Positions 19,611-32,163 of a DNA stretch of 64,000 bases are shown here, piece by piece. The translations under genes were made by a program, and so were the position numbers. This DNA is from Camarhynchus parvulus (Eukaryota > Chordata > Aves > Passeriformes > Thraupidae). Position 1 is the first letter of the stretch; each line of letters begins with the position of its first letter. Below the pieces are notes generated by a model that worked only from the letters and a program-made list of their open reading frames with translations, was not told the DNA's origin and made no database searches. The stretch is from the NCBI RefSeq assembly GCF_901933205.1, contig NC_044600.1, positions 1,674,001 to 1,738,000 on the forward strand, given 5' to 3'.

Positions 19611-20629
19611 GAGTGGGAGACAACTCCAGAATGAATTCTCCAGTGATAGCACTATTAAGATTAGAATGTCATTTATAGACACTTATTGGCCATCATTAAC
19701 TCATCAGCTCTGAAACAAGAGGTGCTGATGGTAAACACAGCATTAAGGCAGCTACAGCTGATGTGGATTTGAGCCAAGACTGGAAAAAGGCATCCCAAGG
19801 ATACCTGCCCTGCCTGTACTTTTCCATCTCTTTCAGCCAAGGTAGCTGAAAAATAAATTTTAGTACAAAATGTGCATAATTAGTGTATAATGAGATGGTC
19901 ATAAGTCAAAGTCATCCCTTATTAGGATATTCAGCCACTTGGCCTCTATGCAAAAATGGCAGTACTAAAAAAACCCAACCAATCTCAACTAAAAAAAGCT
20001 CACATCTTAATGCCAACCAAAACTTTGGCACCCACAGAAAATAAAAATCTCTATCCATGGATACAGAAGCAGCAATGAACATGATCTAAGTCATGATAGT
20101 CAAAACCCTGGCACAGATTACTTTATTATTTTATAAAAATAATTTTGAAAGCTCACTAGGTTACCCTCGGAGAGGCACTAGTGGCTGGTGAATGGCACAT
20201 GTTGAATACACACAGCAAAGAGTGCAGAGTCCTTGCTGACAAAAGTAACAATGATATCCTGCACTTCACTCATCCCAAAAGGAACCCTGCCAAAAATGGG
20301 CACACCCCATGCTACACCTGCCATAATTAGCATATATCTGAATATTTAAAGGCACCAGCACTAGGACCAGATTTATTACCTGAACATTACACCTGGCATC
20401 CAAGGAAAGAAATATCACTGATTACTCTCTTTAGTAAGGTCAAGATTTCTTAATCCTATTTTTGGGACAAGAAGTGAGTTCCTTGGCCTCCCACCACTAA
20501 CAAGTAGAAAATATAGTACCAGTAGGCCAGTTATATTTATTTCTCTTCTTTTCCTGATGAACAGCACTAGAAGATGTGTGTGAATCAAAGCTCCCCGAGC
20601 CATACACAGTGCTCAGCCTTGCACTGAAG

Positions 20630-20643
20630 CACACACACACACA
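20630..20643 (-). repeat. (TG)7 just inside intron 10
   Basis: On the plus strand this is (CA)7. On the transcript it is (UG)7 starting eight bases after the exon 10 donor. UG repeats near splice sites are known binding platforms for TDP-43 and CELF proteins. Confidence 0.9.
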
Positions 20644-20650
20644 AACTCAC

Positions 20651-20762
20651 CTGCAGCTGGATGAACTCGTGGTTCTCCAGGCCCTCCACAATCTGGGAGA
20701 AGCGTTCCTCCCTGTTGTGCCTCTCAGCAGCAGTGGTTATAGCACCTAAAAGCTTGTCCAGG
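20651..20762 (-). CDS. DIAPH2: DIAPH2 coding exon 10, DID (residues 292-329)
   Basis: The exon is 112 nt. It finishes the split Ile and encodes LDKLLGAITTAAERHNREER followed by FSQIVEGLENHEFIQLQ. The acceptor is TTTCTCTTAG|CCTGG and the donor CAG|GTGAGT. The ERF..(I/L)VEGL motif is typical of the diaphanous DID. A (TG)7 tract begins eight bases into the following intron. Confidence 0.95.
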
Positions 20763-21538
20763 CTAAGAGAAAGACAAACTGTCAGGAGAGCACAGCACAG
20801 CCAACTTGCTCATTTCAAATATACTCAGCCCACTGTTCACACAACTCAAGGCTTAGTGCACTGACAGAGTTTAAATGCATTTATCTACAGAAACTGAAAA
20901 CAATCCAAGAGCCAAGTGTTATAAATGTCTACAAGATTAATGTTGAAATGAGAAAAAAGGGGGACTAAATCTCTATATTATTTTTTCAGCAATGAAACAA
21001 CCAATGAGGGAAAAAAATCCCTCCCTTTACAAACTGTGCACTTCATATCAGTTGACATGTTTAACATCAGGAAATTCTAATAAACTGTCCTTTCAGGAAT
21101 CAGAATGTTTTAATCCATTTATTGCACAGAAGACATGAAGTTTGCCCATTTTAACCTTCAGTAAATAAACACAGTGGTGAATTTACAGGAAACATATGAC
21201 AACTGATCATCTTTGTTTTAAAAATCTCATGGGCAAGTGCTAAGTAAGTCCAAGTTGAACTGTTCCAAAGCCCATGTAAATGTAGACTCCTGGTTCCTGT
21301 GGTTGAGAAGTGATTTGTCCTTTCACACCCTCCACTTCAGCCACAGTGTGTAGGTCTTTGCTCATTTGCTTTTCTCTGATTTAATACTGAATTAGAGCAA
21401 CATAACAGGTGAAGTCTCATTTTAAACCACATTATTAAAGACTTAACAGGTTACTTTTGTTTCACTGACAACTTTTCTCAACTGTGTCCAAATTAACAAC
21501 TCATGAGCACCAAAAAAAAGCATCAATATGTGACTTAC
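20763..21538 (-). other. DIAPH2: Intron 9
   Basis: 776 bp; nothing notable seen. Confidence 0.85.
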
Positions 21539-21675
21539 ATGTTTTCCTCCCCAACAATGCAGATAGCAGAAAGGATTTTCACTGTCTCAGTCATCATGTG
21601 GGGTTGCTTTGGATCAATTGCTCTTGACAGCAGCAAGAGGCTCCTTTCATCTCCTAGGATCCTTTGCAAACCGTA
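21539..21675 (-). CDS. DIAPH2: DIAPH2 coding exon 9, DID (residues 247-291)
   Basis: The exon is 137 nt. It encodes YGLQRILGDERSLLLLSRAI, then DPKQPHMMTE and TVKILSAICIVGEEN, plus two bases of a split Ile. The acceptor is TTTCTGCCAG|TACGG and the donor AT|GTAAGT. This is the core of the armadillo inhibitory domain; the A.DP..P.MM....K.L.A.C pattern is shared with DIAPH1. Mammals have Phe rather than Tyr at the first position, as I recall. Confidence 0.95.
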
Positions 21676-22643
21676 CTGGCAGAAACAAAAAGCTCCTGAT
21701 GAAAAGGTTGTGCTTGCCCTGGAAACTCATCCCCAACTTAAGATCCTGAGGTCTTCTCCCAGCCTCTCCCTCCCAGAGGAGTTTGGCAGCACCCCACCAA
21801 AACCCCACCAACCCCCTGGCCATCACTGCTTGGGGACACAGGTCAGGGGCCCCAGAATGCATTTGCATTCTCCTGACAGAAAGAAACAGATAGAGCTCCT
21901 CAGGACACCAGGACCTTGTAAAATCAGTACCCATCTAAAGACAAATCAGGTTTTATTTTCTGTCTATATCTGAAACATCCTCAGAAGTATGAAAAAACTG
22001 CTTTTCTTCCATTTCATTTCTAAACTGACCAAAAGTAATTATAAGTAACTTTTACGCAGTTTTATTTCCTGGGGAGGATACATAAATACAAGACTTCAGA
22101 TTTTGCTGTGAATAAAGTAAAATTACAAGTTTTACACATCAGCTTCTAGAAGGTACTCATACTCTGTAAACCTGAGTAACCTGTGTTAGAAACAAATCAG
22201 ATACAACTTAACCTAACCCCATGACCTACCAACTTAAAAACTGCAGCTAAAAACATATCAAATCCTACTCAATTTAAATCAGGTGAAAAGTACATTACAT
22301 TAACAATCTTGTATTGAAATCTGAATTTGGAAAGCTTTTTTTTTTAACTTCCAAGTAATTAGTTTCCACATTTACTTACCTTAAATTTATACTATCATCC
22401 TCTCTTTTTCAAATATTTTACTTCCAAATATCAATAATATTTAACAAAACTAAAAAAAATGCAGAATGGTTCATGAAGGAGACTCTCAACAGAAGTTACA
22501 CTGAGTTCAAGACCTGCATTCCCAAAGAGTTAAACACTGGATATACAAGCTTTCCTTGCCTCTCCATCATTTAATGTTATATACATGTTAAACTCAACAA
22601 AACCCAAACATGATAAAATATGTGAATTTAAAATAATACTTAC
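21676..22643 (-). other. DIAPH2: Intron 8
   Basis: 968 bp; nothing notable beyond the frame question at its upstream (exon 8) boundary. Introns 7 (22715-22794, 80 bp) and 6 (22870-23251, 382 bp) are also short and plain. Confidence 0.85.
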
Positions 22644-22714
22644 CTTTATTGTTCATAAATGCTTTGAGGCACTGGATAAGTTTATGTTGATTCTTCTTAT
22701 CAATACTTTCTTGC
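22644..22714 (-). CDS. DIAPH2: DIAPH2 coding exon 8, DID; one base too long in this sequence
   Basis: The exon encodes QESIDKKNQHKLIQCLKAF then MNNK, matching the family (ILV-rich helix followed by KAFMNNK). The acceptor is TTTCAAG|GCAAG, whose first G completes the Gln from exon 7. The donor reads AATAAAG|GTAAGT. This gives 71 nt, but exon 9 must start in phase 0 to encode YGLQRIL, so 70 nt are expected. Alternative acceptors at this site create a stop or the wrong frame. The most likely cause is a one-base insertion (consensus or assembly error, or a real variant) in the AAAGG run at the exon end. Confidence 0.85.
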
Positions 22715-22794
22715 CTTGAAAGGAAAGAAGAAAATCACAAAAGGAAAATCCTCCCAACCTCCCCATCCCTCCCTTCAAAGGTCCAGGTCCTTAC

Positions 22795-22869
22795 TGTTTC
22801 TTGTCCAGGAGCTTTTCCAATGCATCCAACAGGAGCCCAAGACCTTCATGTCCAAAATTGTTAACCCAG
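22795..22869 (-). CDS. DIAPH2: DIAPH2 coding exon 7, DID (residues 198-223)
   Basis: The exon is 75 nt. It completes the split Ser and encodes WVNNFGHEGLGLLLDALEK followed by LLDKK, ending in CA of a split Gln. The acceptor is TTTTTTCAG|CTGGG and the donor CA|GTAAGG. It is part of the armadillo-repeat inhibitory domain. Only 80 bp of intron separates it from exon 8. Confidence 0.95.
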
Positions 22870-23250
22870 CTGAAAAAATAAAACCCAAAGAAAAATGTTT
22901 TTAATTATTTCTTAATCAAATGCAGAACTTGCAAAGCTATTTCTCTGTGACTGCTTGTGCATCCCTTCACAGGCTCCACTCTTGGTCTCACTTCCCAAAA
23001 GATCTGATCAGCCACGAAGGCAAACAGTTCCAGCAAGTACAAATTGCTGAAAGCCACAGAGAAAGGTGAGGAGATATTGCAGACAGCTGCAAACATTTCA
23101 CTGCTCCTGATGAAGGGTGCTGAGAACACTGCTCTCCTGTCAACAAGCATTAGCATAATGACTCTGGTTCCCAAAAAACCCCAAAGCCCACAACTCTCCT
23201 GCTTAGCAAAAACAGCATGATGAAAACTCCTGCAGAAATTGCTCTGCTTA

Positions 23251-23391
<141 letters not shown>

Positions 23392-26300
23392 CTAGCACAG
23401 AAGGCAGAATGCTGCTGAGTGTTTGAGTGATCAAACAGTGCTTAGATGATTAAATAGAGGACTAATATTTCCACAGGAATTTCCAAATCACAGTATAAGT
23501 ATTCAAGACAGCTGATTTGACTTGGATTTGTCATCAGTGTTTAATACTTTTGGTTTTACATCACAAGGATAATTATTTTTGCTGGAATCTTTTTCACTTT
23601 GAGTAAAAGTGCACGTACTACAAATGGAATAGAAAAATTTAATTCCATCATTCAGCTGTATTAACATATGTAATGAGAGTGTATTGGAAACAACCATAAA
23701 GAGAGACATACAAAAAACCCAGTTCATGCAATTTCCTGAGCCAATTTTTTGCTGTACCATAGTTCATGTTTGACCCCAATAGATATCTCTAGAGGATCTT
23801 GTTTGCTGCAAAAAAAATCATACAGGAGATTTGACAAAGAGCTCCCTCCTGCTGAAGTGCCACTACAGAAGAACAACTACTTACACAGCATTTCACTATT
23901 AAATACCTGAATATCAGTTTTAGAGCTATAGTATTCAAACTCTTGAACAAGACAAAACATTTTTCCAAAAGGTGCAACTAATCTTTTGTACAGCTCTGAC
24001 AAGTTGCAGCAGGCTTATCTCAGAAGAGTGGTTTTGATTCATTTGCAGCTCCTAAAGCTCCTTAGCTCTGAAGGGTCTGTTGAAGAGAACCTGATAAAGA
24101 TGTCATGGTTGCAAAGGCAGTATCAAGTGCCTGTCCTAGAAGAGGATTTATATGCATTTGGTTTTAATTGTATCACTTCCACCACAAATATTCCATTTTT
24201 TGTCTCTCTTTCACAAAGCTCCACTTCTTATGAAGCTGCTGCTTTGCTCTCTTCAAATTCTTACCATTCATTTTCCAAAAATACACTAAGTATGGCTGAT
24301 GACAAAATGACCTGGCTAAATTTAAATTAATGTCTTTGACCCAGGCAGATTCCAGGCACAAACCAGAACTGTGTTCACAATATACTTTCAGATTCAGAAC
24401 AAAACCAGGACAGACTGACTGCAGTGAGACATCAGGGTCCTCTGCACTGTGTCAGCTTTCCAGCTGCTCCTTGCTGACATGCAAAGCACCTTCAGCTGGG
24501 CATCACATCAAAGGACCAAGGCAAAGATGAGTAAGAAGGATATAGAGGGACTAAATCAGTCACCATCAACATCCTAAACAAAGAGATGCTCTTCTACTGA
24601 AAGAAAAAGGAATAAATGGGTGGGGTTATATTTATAGGAGCAGGAGCTCATTGTAAAATCAGATTAACATATCAAATATCATCAAAATTCAGAAAAATCA
24701 TCACTCTGAAGGACCATAAGGTACAGAACTAGGAAAAAGGAACCCATTGGATGTATGGGAATCAGAGATTTTGTATGTAACTAATGCACATCATCTACAC
24801 AGTACAGATCCAACTGGGCACAAATGTTGTCATTTCAGCCATTCCCCAAATGGAAAAAGAAGAGAACAGAAATGCTGCTGAGAGCCACAAAATGTACAGA
24901 GGTGAGGCAATGGCAATGTCAGTCAGTGCCACTGCCTGTTAAGCTAGACCCTGAACAGCCCTCTAGAATGCAAGGCAGTGGCTTCTCCCACGAGATGGGT
25001 TTGTCCTTCCACTGCAGCCTGCTGCCAGCTCCACAGGAGACTCCAGCTCAGACCGGGGCAACCTGAAATGTTTGCTGCTCTTTGTTTCATATTTAAACCA
25101 AGGTGGGATCCTGCTGCCTCCTCCTTCTGTGCCATCCAGGCCGTTGGTGAAGCACCTCTGCTCTGCCTAGTCCCTTATTTTCAGAAGACCCATGACTCCC
25201 TCAAAAATAGATCAATAGTTCAAAGAACTGGCAGCATGCTCTGCCAAGGCTCCTTCCCACAGCTTGCAGGACAGGCACATTTCTTCAGTGGTTCTTTGAA
25301 AAGCACCTTTAATTGCACAGCAACAAGGAACCAACTGCTCTTCCTCATTTTCCTCCTCCTTCAAAATGGATGGTCACTCAAGACAGCTCATAAAAAGCCA
25401 TTCTTGAAATCTTTCAGAGAATTTTCAGCTTACCAGGATTACTTTGTTATTCCCTGCAATCAGTGTCTCAGTCTCAATCCACTTCATCTCTAGCCATGTT
25501 AACTCAAATGCTGAACCCAGTGCAACTTCTTTTATTTCCCTATTCAAAGAGAGTTTGACTGGAACACTCTTTTTAAGAATTGCTATGCCTTTATATGGAC
25601 CAGATTTTAATACAAACATTTCTCATTTACTTGGAGGTGTAAGGTCTCAGTGAAAAATGTTTTACAGGAGAACACCTAACAAAGATGGAAGCAAAAGTGA
25701 AGCAGAAAGAAACTGAAGAGGGTTGGGTCCCACATCAGAATGTTCAGAGATTAAACCAATGCTCAAGAATGAAAATCTTAGGAATTCCTTTATGACTGGT
25801 CACCTTCAGTGTTACAATTAAGGCAGAGAATGATTCCCTGATGCCAACTCAAATGAGAGCCTGCACCACACAGCAGTCCCAGCAGTGCTGAGGATCCCAT
25901 GTAAAATTCAAGTAAGTTCAATCTCCCAAGTTCCCATGAACAGGGAAGCCTCTTCTCTGCCATCTCTACAAGCCAACAGCACTACAGGAACAGCCCAAAA
26001 TTCCTGTCCTCCCTGATCACAGGCATCTGTAAATCTTGAAGGAAACAGCTCCACGTGCTGGCAGAAGCAAAGAGGTCCTAAAGGATGAACCCTGGAGGAA
26101 GCACACGGAGGTGCAAGAGCTCTTTAAGCAATGATATGCAAAGCCATACACCAGGCACAGCATTTCTTATTTTAGTATTTAGCAAGTTATTAGCACAAAA
26201 ACATGCTTTTAATGCAGAGCTGTTCTTGCTCTCTATCAGACCCTGAACTCAAAGGCATGGGGAAGAAAGCATCTTAGAATTTCTCCCCTACCCATTGTGG

Positions 26301-27484
26301 GAGTATCAGCTTGCTTTATAAAATAATCTCTTCACAAAGCAGCTGTTCAGGCTAATTCACACCAAAAGGAAATTACACAGCAGCAGGGATTATTTGAAAC
26401 TGGTTTTAACACACTGAACTGGAAAATTAATCATTTGTCCCCTCAAAAATCAAATACTTTCAAATACATAAGCACAATGAAGATATTTTCCTCAATTAGA
26501 GGAAGAGCCAATAGTGTGCACAAAACTAAGAAGTACTGGTGAACACAAAAGTCTCTTTAAAGGCCACTCTGAATAAAACAAAGCCAAGAGAAAAATCATA
26601 CAAGAATATAGTGTGTAGGAGAAAAACCTAACTACATCTGAGGTGATGATTAGACAGTTTGAAGTCATAGATTCTTCTCTATTATTTCTACTACAGAATT
26701 TAATTACTGAATATGACCTAAGTGGAAAGCTTTGCTGTACCTGAAAAGCCTGTTTTGGCTGTAATCAAAAATAAAGTCCATCCATAATTTAAAAGAACAT
26801 TTTTGTTTTCAACCACTATTTTAAATCCATGTGCAATTATTCCCAAAAAAAATCCTATATACTAGGAAACAAAAACTTGCTGAACTCACTCCAACAAATT
26901 AAATCCCAAATATTTCTCTATAATATTTGAATTCAATCAAAACAACATAAAATGTAGATGAGTCCTTAATAAGAGAAAAGTTATGCTCTCAGTGATCTCA
27001 TCTTAAATATATAGACCTCCTGAATCCCTTAAATCAATCTTATTGTCACATTGATCTGCTGAAGTTGGCATTTCCAAGACAAGCGATGAATAACAACAAT
27101 TAGAACATAAAAAATTCCCCATCTAAACAGAATGAAGCAAGCCAAATATTGTCAATTTTTAAATTTCAAGTGCCTGCCTTCAATAAAAGGCAAGAGAAGC
27201 TTAAATTATGTTTGTTGCTCACAATGAAGAGATGAGCTCAGTGAGTTTGAAGTACTTGGAAATTGACTCCTGAAAACTTGAAGAAATCCCTCAAAAGTGT
27301 AAGCAGTGATCTCATACTGGTAAGATCAACATGATTGAGGTGGTTGACAATTATTTTGATAAAACAAGCATTCAGTTGTGCCCACTGAACTTTTAAAACC
27401 CATACAGAAATCCAAACTATTCCAGCCTAATCTCTAAAAAGGGAAGTTCATAAGAGAAAAGAAAACTCTCGTGTTCGTACTCAC
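23392..27484 (-). other. DIAPH2: Intron 5
   Basis: 4.1 kb between the microexon and exon 6. No repeats or genes recognised; open frames here look like chance. Confidence 0.8.
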
Positions 27485-27505
27485 CGGAACTTTACTTCCG
27501 ACTAT
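27485..27505 (-). CDS. DIAPH2: DIAPH2 microexon 5, 21 nt (IVGSKVP)
   Basis: The seven codons ATA GTC GGA AGT AAA GTT CCG encode IVGSKVP. The acceptor is CTGCATGCAG and the donor CCG|GTGAGT. I recall a similar insertion (IVGSKVT) between ...SATAKS and GGLKNS in mammalian DIAPH2. Being 21 nt and phase 0, it can be included or skipped without changing frame. It sits at the hinge between GBD and DID. The 3' splice site contains TGCATG, the RBFOX recognition motif, which suggests regulated inclusion (inference). Confidence 0.85.
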
Positions 27506-30500
27506 CTGCATGCAGTGGTCAGCCAAGAGAGGTTATTGTGTAAAAAAGATAACAATAACACATAAATAAACACAGCACAGTACTTAGTAGGATGCAGTTG
27601 CACACACATTTTTCAGTGTTTAATCATTAGTAGTAGTTACATTCTCTTATTACTTTATCAACCTGTTTAGGGGTTAGAGCTTCTCTACAGGAAAACAGCA
27701 GCTCTACAGCAGGAGCAACAATTTCAAATTCTTATGTTTTGCTGCTGAATCTTCAGTATTTGACACATTTACCTACAAATAACTAAATACCTGTCTCGAC
27801 AGCTACATCTTGAAAGATTAAATATGCCATTTGTTAAAATTATCAGGTCAGATACTTTAGATATGACACTGAGAACACTAATGGCATACTGACTTCCTTG
27901 TATGTATAACAACTGCTTTTATTATGGAGCTTTTGATCTGTTTAGATGATGTCACCACTGAATTTAATTAAGTTTTTGTAATCAAAAACATAGCCTACAG
28001 TTATAACTCCAACTTGCATTTCAGAAAATCTCACATGACATTTTTATTCAACTGCTTGGTATGGATGCTTTTAATTACATGGATAATTAAACAGTGATTT
28101 TCAGAATGCCATCTCCTCTTTACCATGGAACAGCATCTCTCTGTATTCATGAACAAAAAGGTGACTTTCCCCAGAGGAAAGTGCAGGCAGGCAGCACATC
28201 TGTGCCCTGTTCTGTCACCCTGCACAAATGCCCACGCTGCTGGGAGCACCATGGACATCTGCTCCAGCAGTGCAGCCTCTCCTGCTCAGCTCAGCTCACC
28301 TGCTGCAGGGCTGCCAGCAGCCAGCTCACTGCACAACCACCTTCCTCTCATCACCACTGCTCTGCTCAGCCTCCCCCTGCTTCATTTGCTACTCTTTCTC
28401 TTCCATTTTTCCTTTAGGAACTCTTTCAGAAACAAAAGTCCCTGCAAGTCTCACAATCAACACTTGTCTTCCTGAAGTTTCCCCTAGGAGCACAAGAAGC
28501 GATTGCCATCACCAGACAATCTCCTCTCCTAACCTATTATCTTCTCCTCTCACCAATGTTCAACTAGTCAGTACAGCACAAAATGTCACCGGGGTCAGTT
28601 CTGAAACAGAATTTCAATCCTTCACCAGTTCTCAGGTATAATTTCCATGGTCAACAATCTTTCTCTTCAAGTGAGAGAAGGAATGAGAAGCACAGAAAAT
28701 CACTTCCCATGAAAGCATCCAGCTCATCAGCTTCTACATGTCCTCCATAGCCAAGGAAAACTTTCTTCACCCAGTGAAACCCAAAGTTCCTTTCTCAGAA
28801 CTCTGAAGACAAGTGTTGCAGAAAAGCATGGTCAACATGCTGCAGACAGCACACAGGCAGAGCAAATGAAGCACCAAATTGAAAATAATTTGGTTAAGAC
28901 AACATCAGCAAATGAGAGTGATATTTTCACATGAAGGGAGGGAGCTCAAAAGCCTAATTAAAACAAACATGAAATGAACTGCAAGAAAGGTCACATCAAC
29001 TGTTAAATGTGTTTTGTGAGCTCTAAGCAGAAGGTCCAAGTATTTGCAGTGTAAAAAGGGAAGACAGATAATTATCTGTGACAAAAGAAAAAGGTAGAAA
29101 ATTTAAAGACAGATCATTTTGAATGCAACCAGCATTTTCATGGAAGACAATCCTGAAGAAAGGAAAGTTTGACAATTGATGATGCAGTAAAGATTGAGTA
29201 GGGCTTGAATTCATTGAGGAGAATATAGTAGTTGCACTAAACAGAAGATGAAATCACAAGTGAAAATGAGATTTGGCGCCACCATAAGATCCCAATCAAC
29301 ATTTTAAAATTAACTTCTGTATTTTAATTTTTTTTTAACAATCAAGATGCTAGCTATTTAAAAGTTAAATTAGGACAACACGACAGAAAGGTAATGTGTA
29401 TTTCTGAAAGATTCCATTCAAATGCTGTGATTCAATTGCAAGGAGGACATACTGAGGCACACAAACTTTAACATGAGTTGTTTTTCCTCTAGGAAAAACA
29501 CTTTGCAATGTGTAAAACAGCCACACTGGTGCTGACTTAAGCCCAAAGTGCACATTCGTGTACGAGGACCTTTTAGGATGACTTGGTTTTAAATTATTAG
29601 TACATTTAGGCAAATGTCTTCCCAGTTCTGTTAAGTTTCCCATGCTGCAGCAGACATGGGGAGCAATGCAATGCATGAACATTTCAGCAGAGAGCCATGC
29701 AATGGTAGCCATGCTTTCCTCACTCAGCTGCACAGTTCTGGGGCTGGAGGCAGCTGCATTTCAATTGCAGTGTACATGACACACATCACCACTGTTCAAC
29801 TGCATTTTGGGGAAAAAATGCAAATACTTCCATTTCTACTTCCATTTTCTACTGCTTCACTAAAGTATTTCTGCATACTATGAAAAATTCCAGATTTAAT
29901 ATTGATCATCAAGTGAAGATGAAAACCTTACAAAGCATAATTAACAGTTCCCAAAGACAGTCTAGTTCATAGCATTCACCGCCTAAGCTTGAATAATTCT
30001 CCAGTAATTTGTACATTTAGTTGGACCATGCTTAAAGCACTGGATTCCTTCCAGCACACACTAAAGGACTGTGGATTTTCTTTAAGATGAACTCATGCAG
30101 GAACATCACTCCTCTAAGAACTTAAATCACCACTTTCATTACCATTTCATCACCATTATAACAAAAACTTCTCCTCACTGAAGTTTATAATGTTTCAGGC
30201 AAGGCATTTGCATAATAATTGCATGTCATTGTCATCTTAATTTTTGAAATTTAACTCTGCAGAGGTGATTTTCAAGGTTAACAAGTCAATTGTACTGCTT
30301 GCAATCTAGGCTTAAAGATTCCTCAGCCAGACACCAGCATAATCTTTACTTATTTCTATATTTGCCACAGTCAACTTTTAACACACACAAAACATTGCGG
30401 GTGTATTTTATAACTTATTAATACCAAAGTTCAACTGCAGAAAATAAACTGCAGCTCTTCACTACTTGAAATTTTATTTCCCTGCCCCAAAACTGTTGGT

Positions 30501-31032
30501 GTATCCAGTCTTCAATTTCCTTACACTTCTTGCATCCCAAAGAAGACAAACTTCAAAAATTGTGTATGAAGGGTTAATCAATCAATCAATCAAATTACAG
30601 AGAATAATCAACATCGATGAAAAGTCAAAACATTTTTCTATTCAAAACGTAATTTGGAACTGGTTTTAGGACCATCCTTTCACTAAAGGAGTCTAACACA
30701 TACATCACTACTGAAACCACAAAGAAACTTTGGGTACCAAAAATTCTTAAGATGAATTGCACAGAAATATGCTCAGGTTCCATCCATGACTCTACATCAT
30801 TGGATTTACAATTTCTTATAGTTTCTAAGAAAGGACCAAGTTTTGACATTGCCCAGCAAGGCAAATGCAAGCCAACTGCTCAGATGCAGCTCCAAGCACT
30901 CACAAGTGTGTTAGCAAATACACATTTATTTTTTCCTACCACTCTGAGATAAATCCAGACAAAAAAATTCAAGTTTCAAGCTTGAAAAGCCCAAGACTCC
31001 AAGCCAGGCTCCTTCCTCAGGTGAGTACTTAC
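27506..31032 (-). other. DIAPH2: Intron 4
   Basis: 3.5 kb upstream of the microexon. Contains an (AATC)n run. Its 3' end CTGCATGCAG includes the RBFOX word TGCATG. Confidence 0.8.
30575..30592. repeat. (AATC)n microsatellite
   Basis: Four to five tandem ATCA units in intron 4. Confidence 0.85.
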
Positions 31033-31137
31033 GGATTTGGCAGTTGCAGAAATGTACTGGACAACCATCTCGCGTTTGGTGCTCAGGTCCTTGTCTCGTA
31101 AAGGAGCTTTGCGTTCCTCGTTCAGGTTCATGTCCTC
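31033..31137 (-). CDS. DIAPH2: DIAPH2 coding exon 4, GBD (residues 110-144)
   Basis: The exon is 35 codons, starting EDMNLNEERKAPLRDKD and ending VVQYISATAKS. The acceptor is TTTGCAG|GAGGAC and the donor TCC|GTAAGT. The MNLNE...PLR(D/N/E)KD...KREMV pattern is the hallmark of the GBD N-terminal segment in DIAPH1-3. The exon is phase 0 at both ends and is followed by the microexon (exon 5). Confidence 0.96.
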
Positions 31138-31986
31138 CTGCAAAGAACCAGACCACACAACATCAGGAACACAGCTCAGGATTTTTAGTTGTCTTTGTTC
31201 TTTTTAAGCTACTTTTGTTAAACAATTAATTTTCAAGCAAACAGAAGTGACTTTTTCCAGTTTATCTGTGTGTGTTTGATTTTGCCCTACATGATTTTCT
31301 CCTTTAATTCTGTCACCTCAAGTGTTCATTGTTCTTGAGACTTAGCCAAAATTTAAACTGCATCAAGAGAAGTTAACAGTTGTGAAATTTGGCTCAAGAA
31401 GTAAAACTGCAGGACAGGCACCACAATTCTACATCTCAAGTTGATGCATAAGTGCCAACTCTTGTGATGTTCCTGTGTTTGCAGTGAAATCTTATCACAG
31501 TGGACACCATTCCTGCACTATCTAATCAGAGGCTGTTATTACATGGATTAGTAGCTTGTGGAAGGGATAGAGCTAAACTGATGTATTTAAAACAAGCCTA
31601 AAAGTCAAAATGCTCTGCTAGATTAAATCTATTAAGACACTTCTTTTAACTTGATAACTGATTAAATACAATGCAGTCATTATTAGTCATGACTAGGCTT
31701 GCCATTAAAAGTCAAAGGAATTTCAGACTGGCACCTAAGAGCAGTCAATGCTCTGCAATCACTACTGGTGAACACCCTTGTCACACAACTTCAGTGTCTG
31801 TGAGACAGACCCATTGTCTGCTTCAATTACCATTACTTGGAAAAGTTAAAGACTAATCCCTTAACAAGCAAATCAAGTAAGAGTTAATTAACACTTATCC
31901 AATCCTTCAAAAGACATTCACAGCTCCACTGAACAGAGCAGAGCTACCCAGTGGAACAGGACAGTTCTCCCCATAGCACACCTTAC
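31138..31986 (-). other. DIAPH2: Intron 3
   Basis: 849 bp; nothing notable seen. Confidence 0.85.
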
Positions 31987-32163
31987 CATCATTTTTTCAA
32001 AGAGATCCATAACTTCTTTCTCTGATAAGTTCATGCAGCGCTCATCAACAAGTGCCTGGGCATGTGGGATCTCACTGATGGAAGGCTGGGAGTCAATAGG
32101 ATGCTGAATGAGAGGCTTCTCTTTCTTCACAGCCGATTTCCTGAAGCTTGTGATTCTGTCACG
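31987..32163 (-). CDS. DIAPH2: DIAPH2 coding exon 3, start of Rho-binding region (residues 51-109)
   Basis: The exon is 59 codons, phase 0 to phase 0, with acceptor TTTGCAG|CGTGAC and donor ATG|GTAAGG. It opens with the basic stretch RDRITSFRKSAVKKEK, continues with PLIQHPIDSQ, and ends in the acidic helix NLSEKEVMDLFEKMM. The last helix begins the GTPase-binding domain (GBD) of diaphanous formins, which binds activated Rho proteins. Sequence between the two blocks (PSISEIPHAQALVDERC) diverges more from mammals, as expected for a linker. Confidence 0.95.

Larger units (their letters stand above)
18362..20650 (-). other. DIAPH2: Intron 10
   Basis: 2.3 kb carrying a CR1 end (18558-18722), a 24-bp tandem duplication (19563-19610) and the (TG)7 tract next to the donor. 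No gene. Confidence 0.85.

Noticed and set aside
24978..25493. 171-residue plus-strand open frame in intron 5
   Set aside because: No family signature and ordinary intronic composition.
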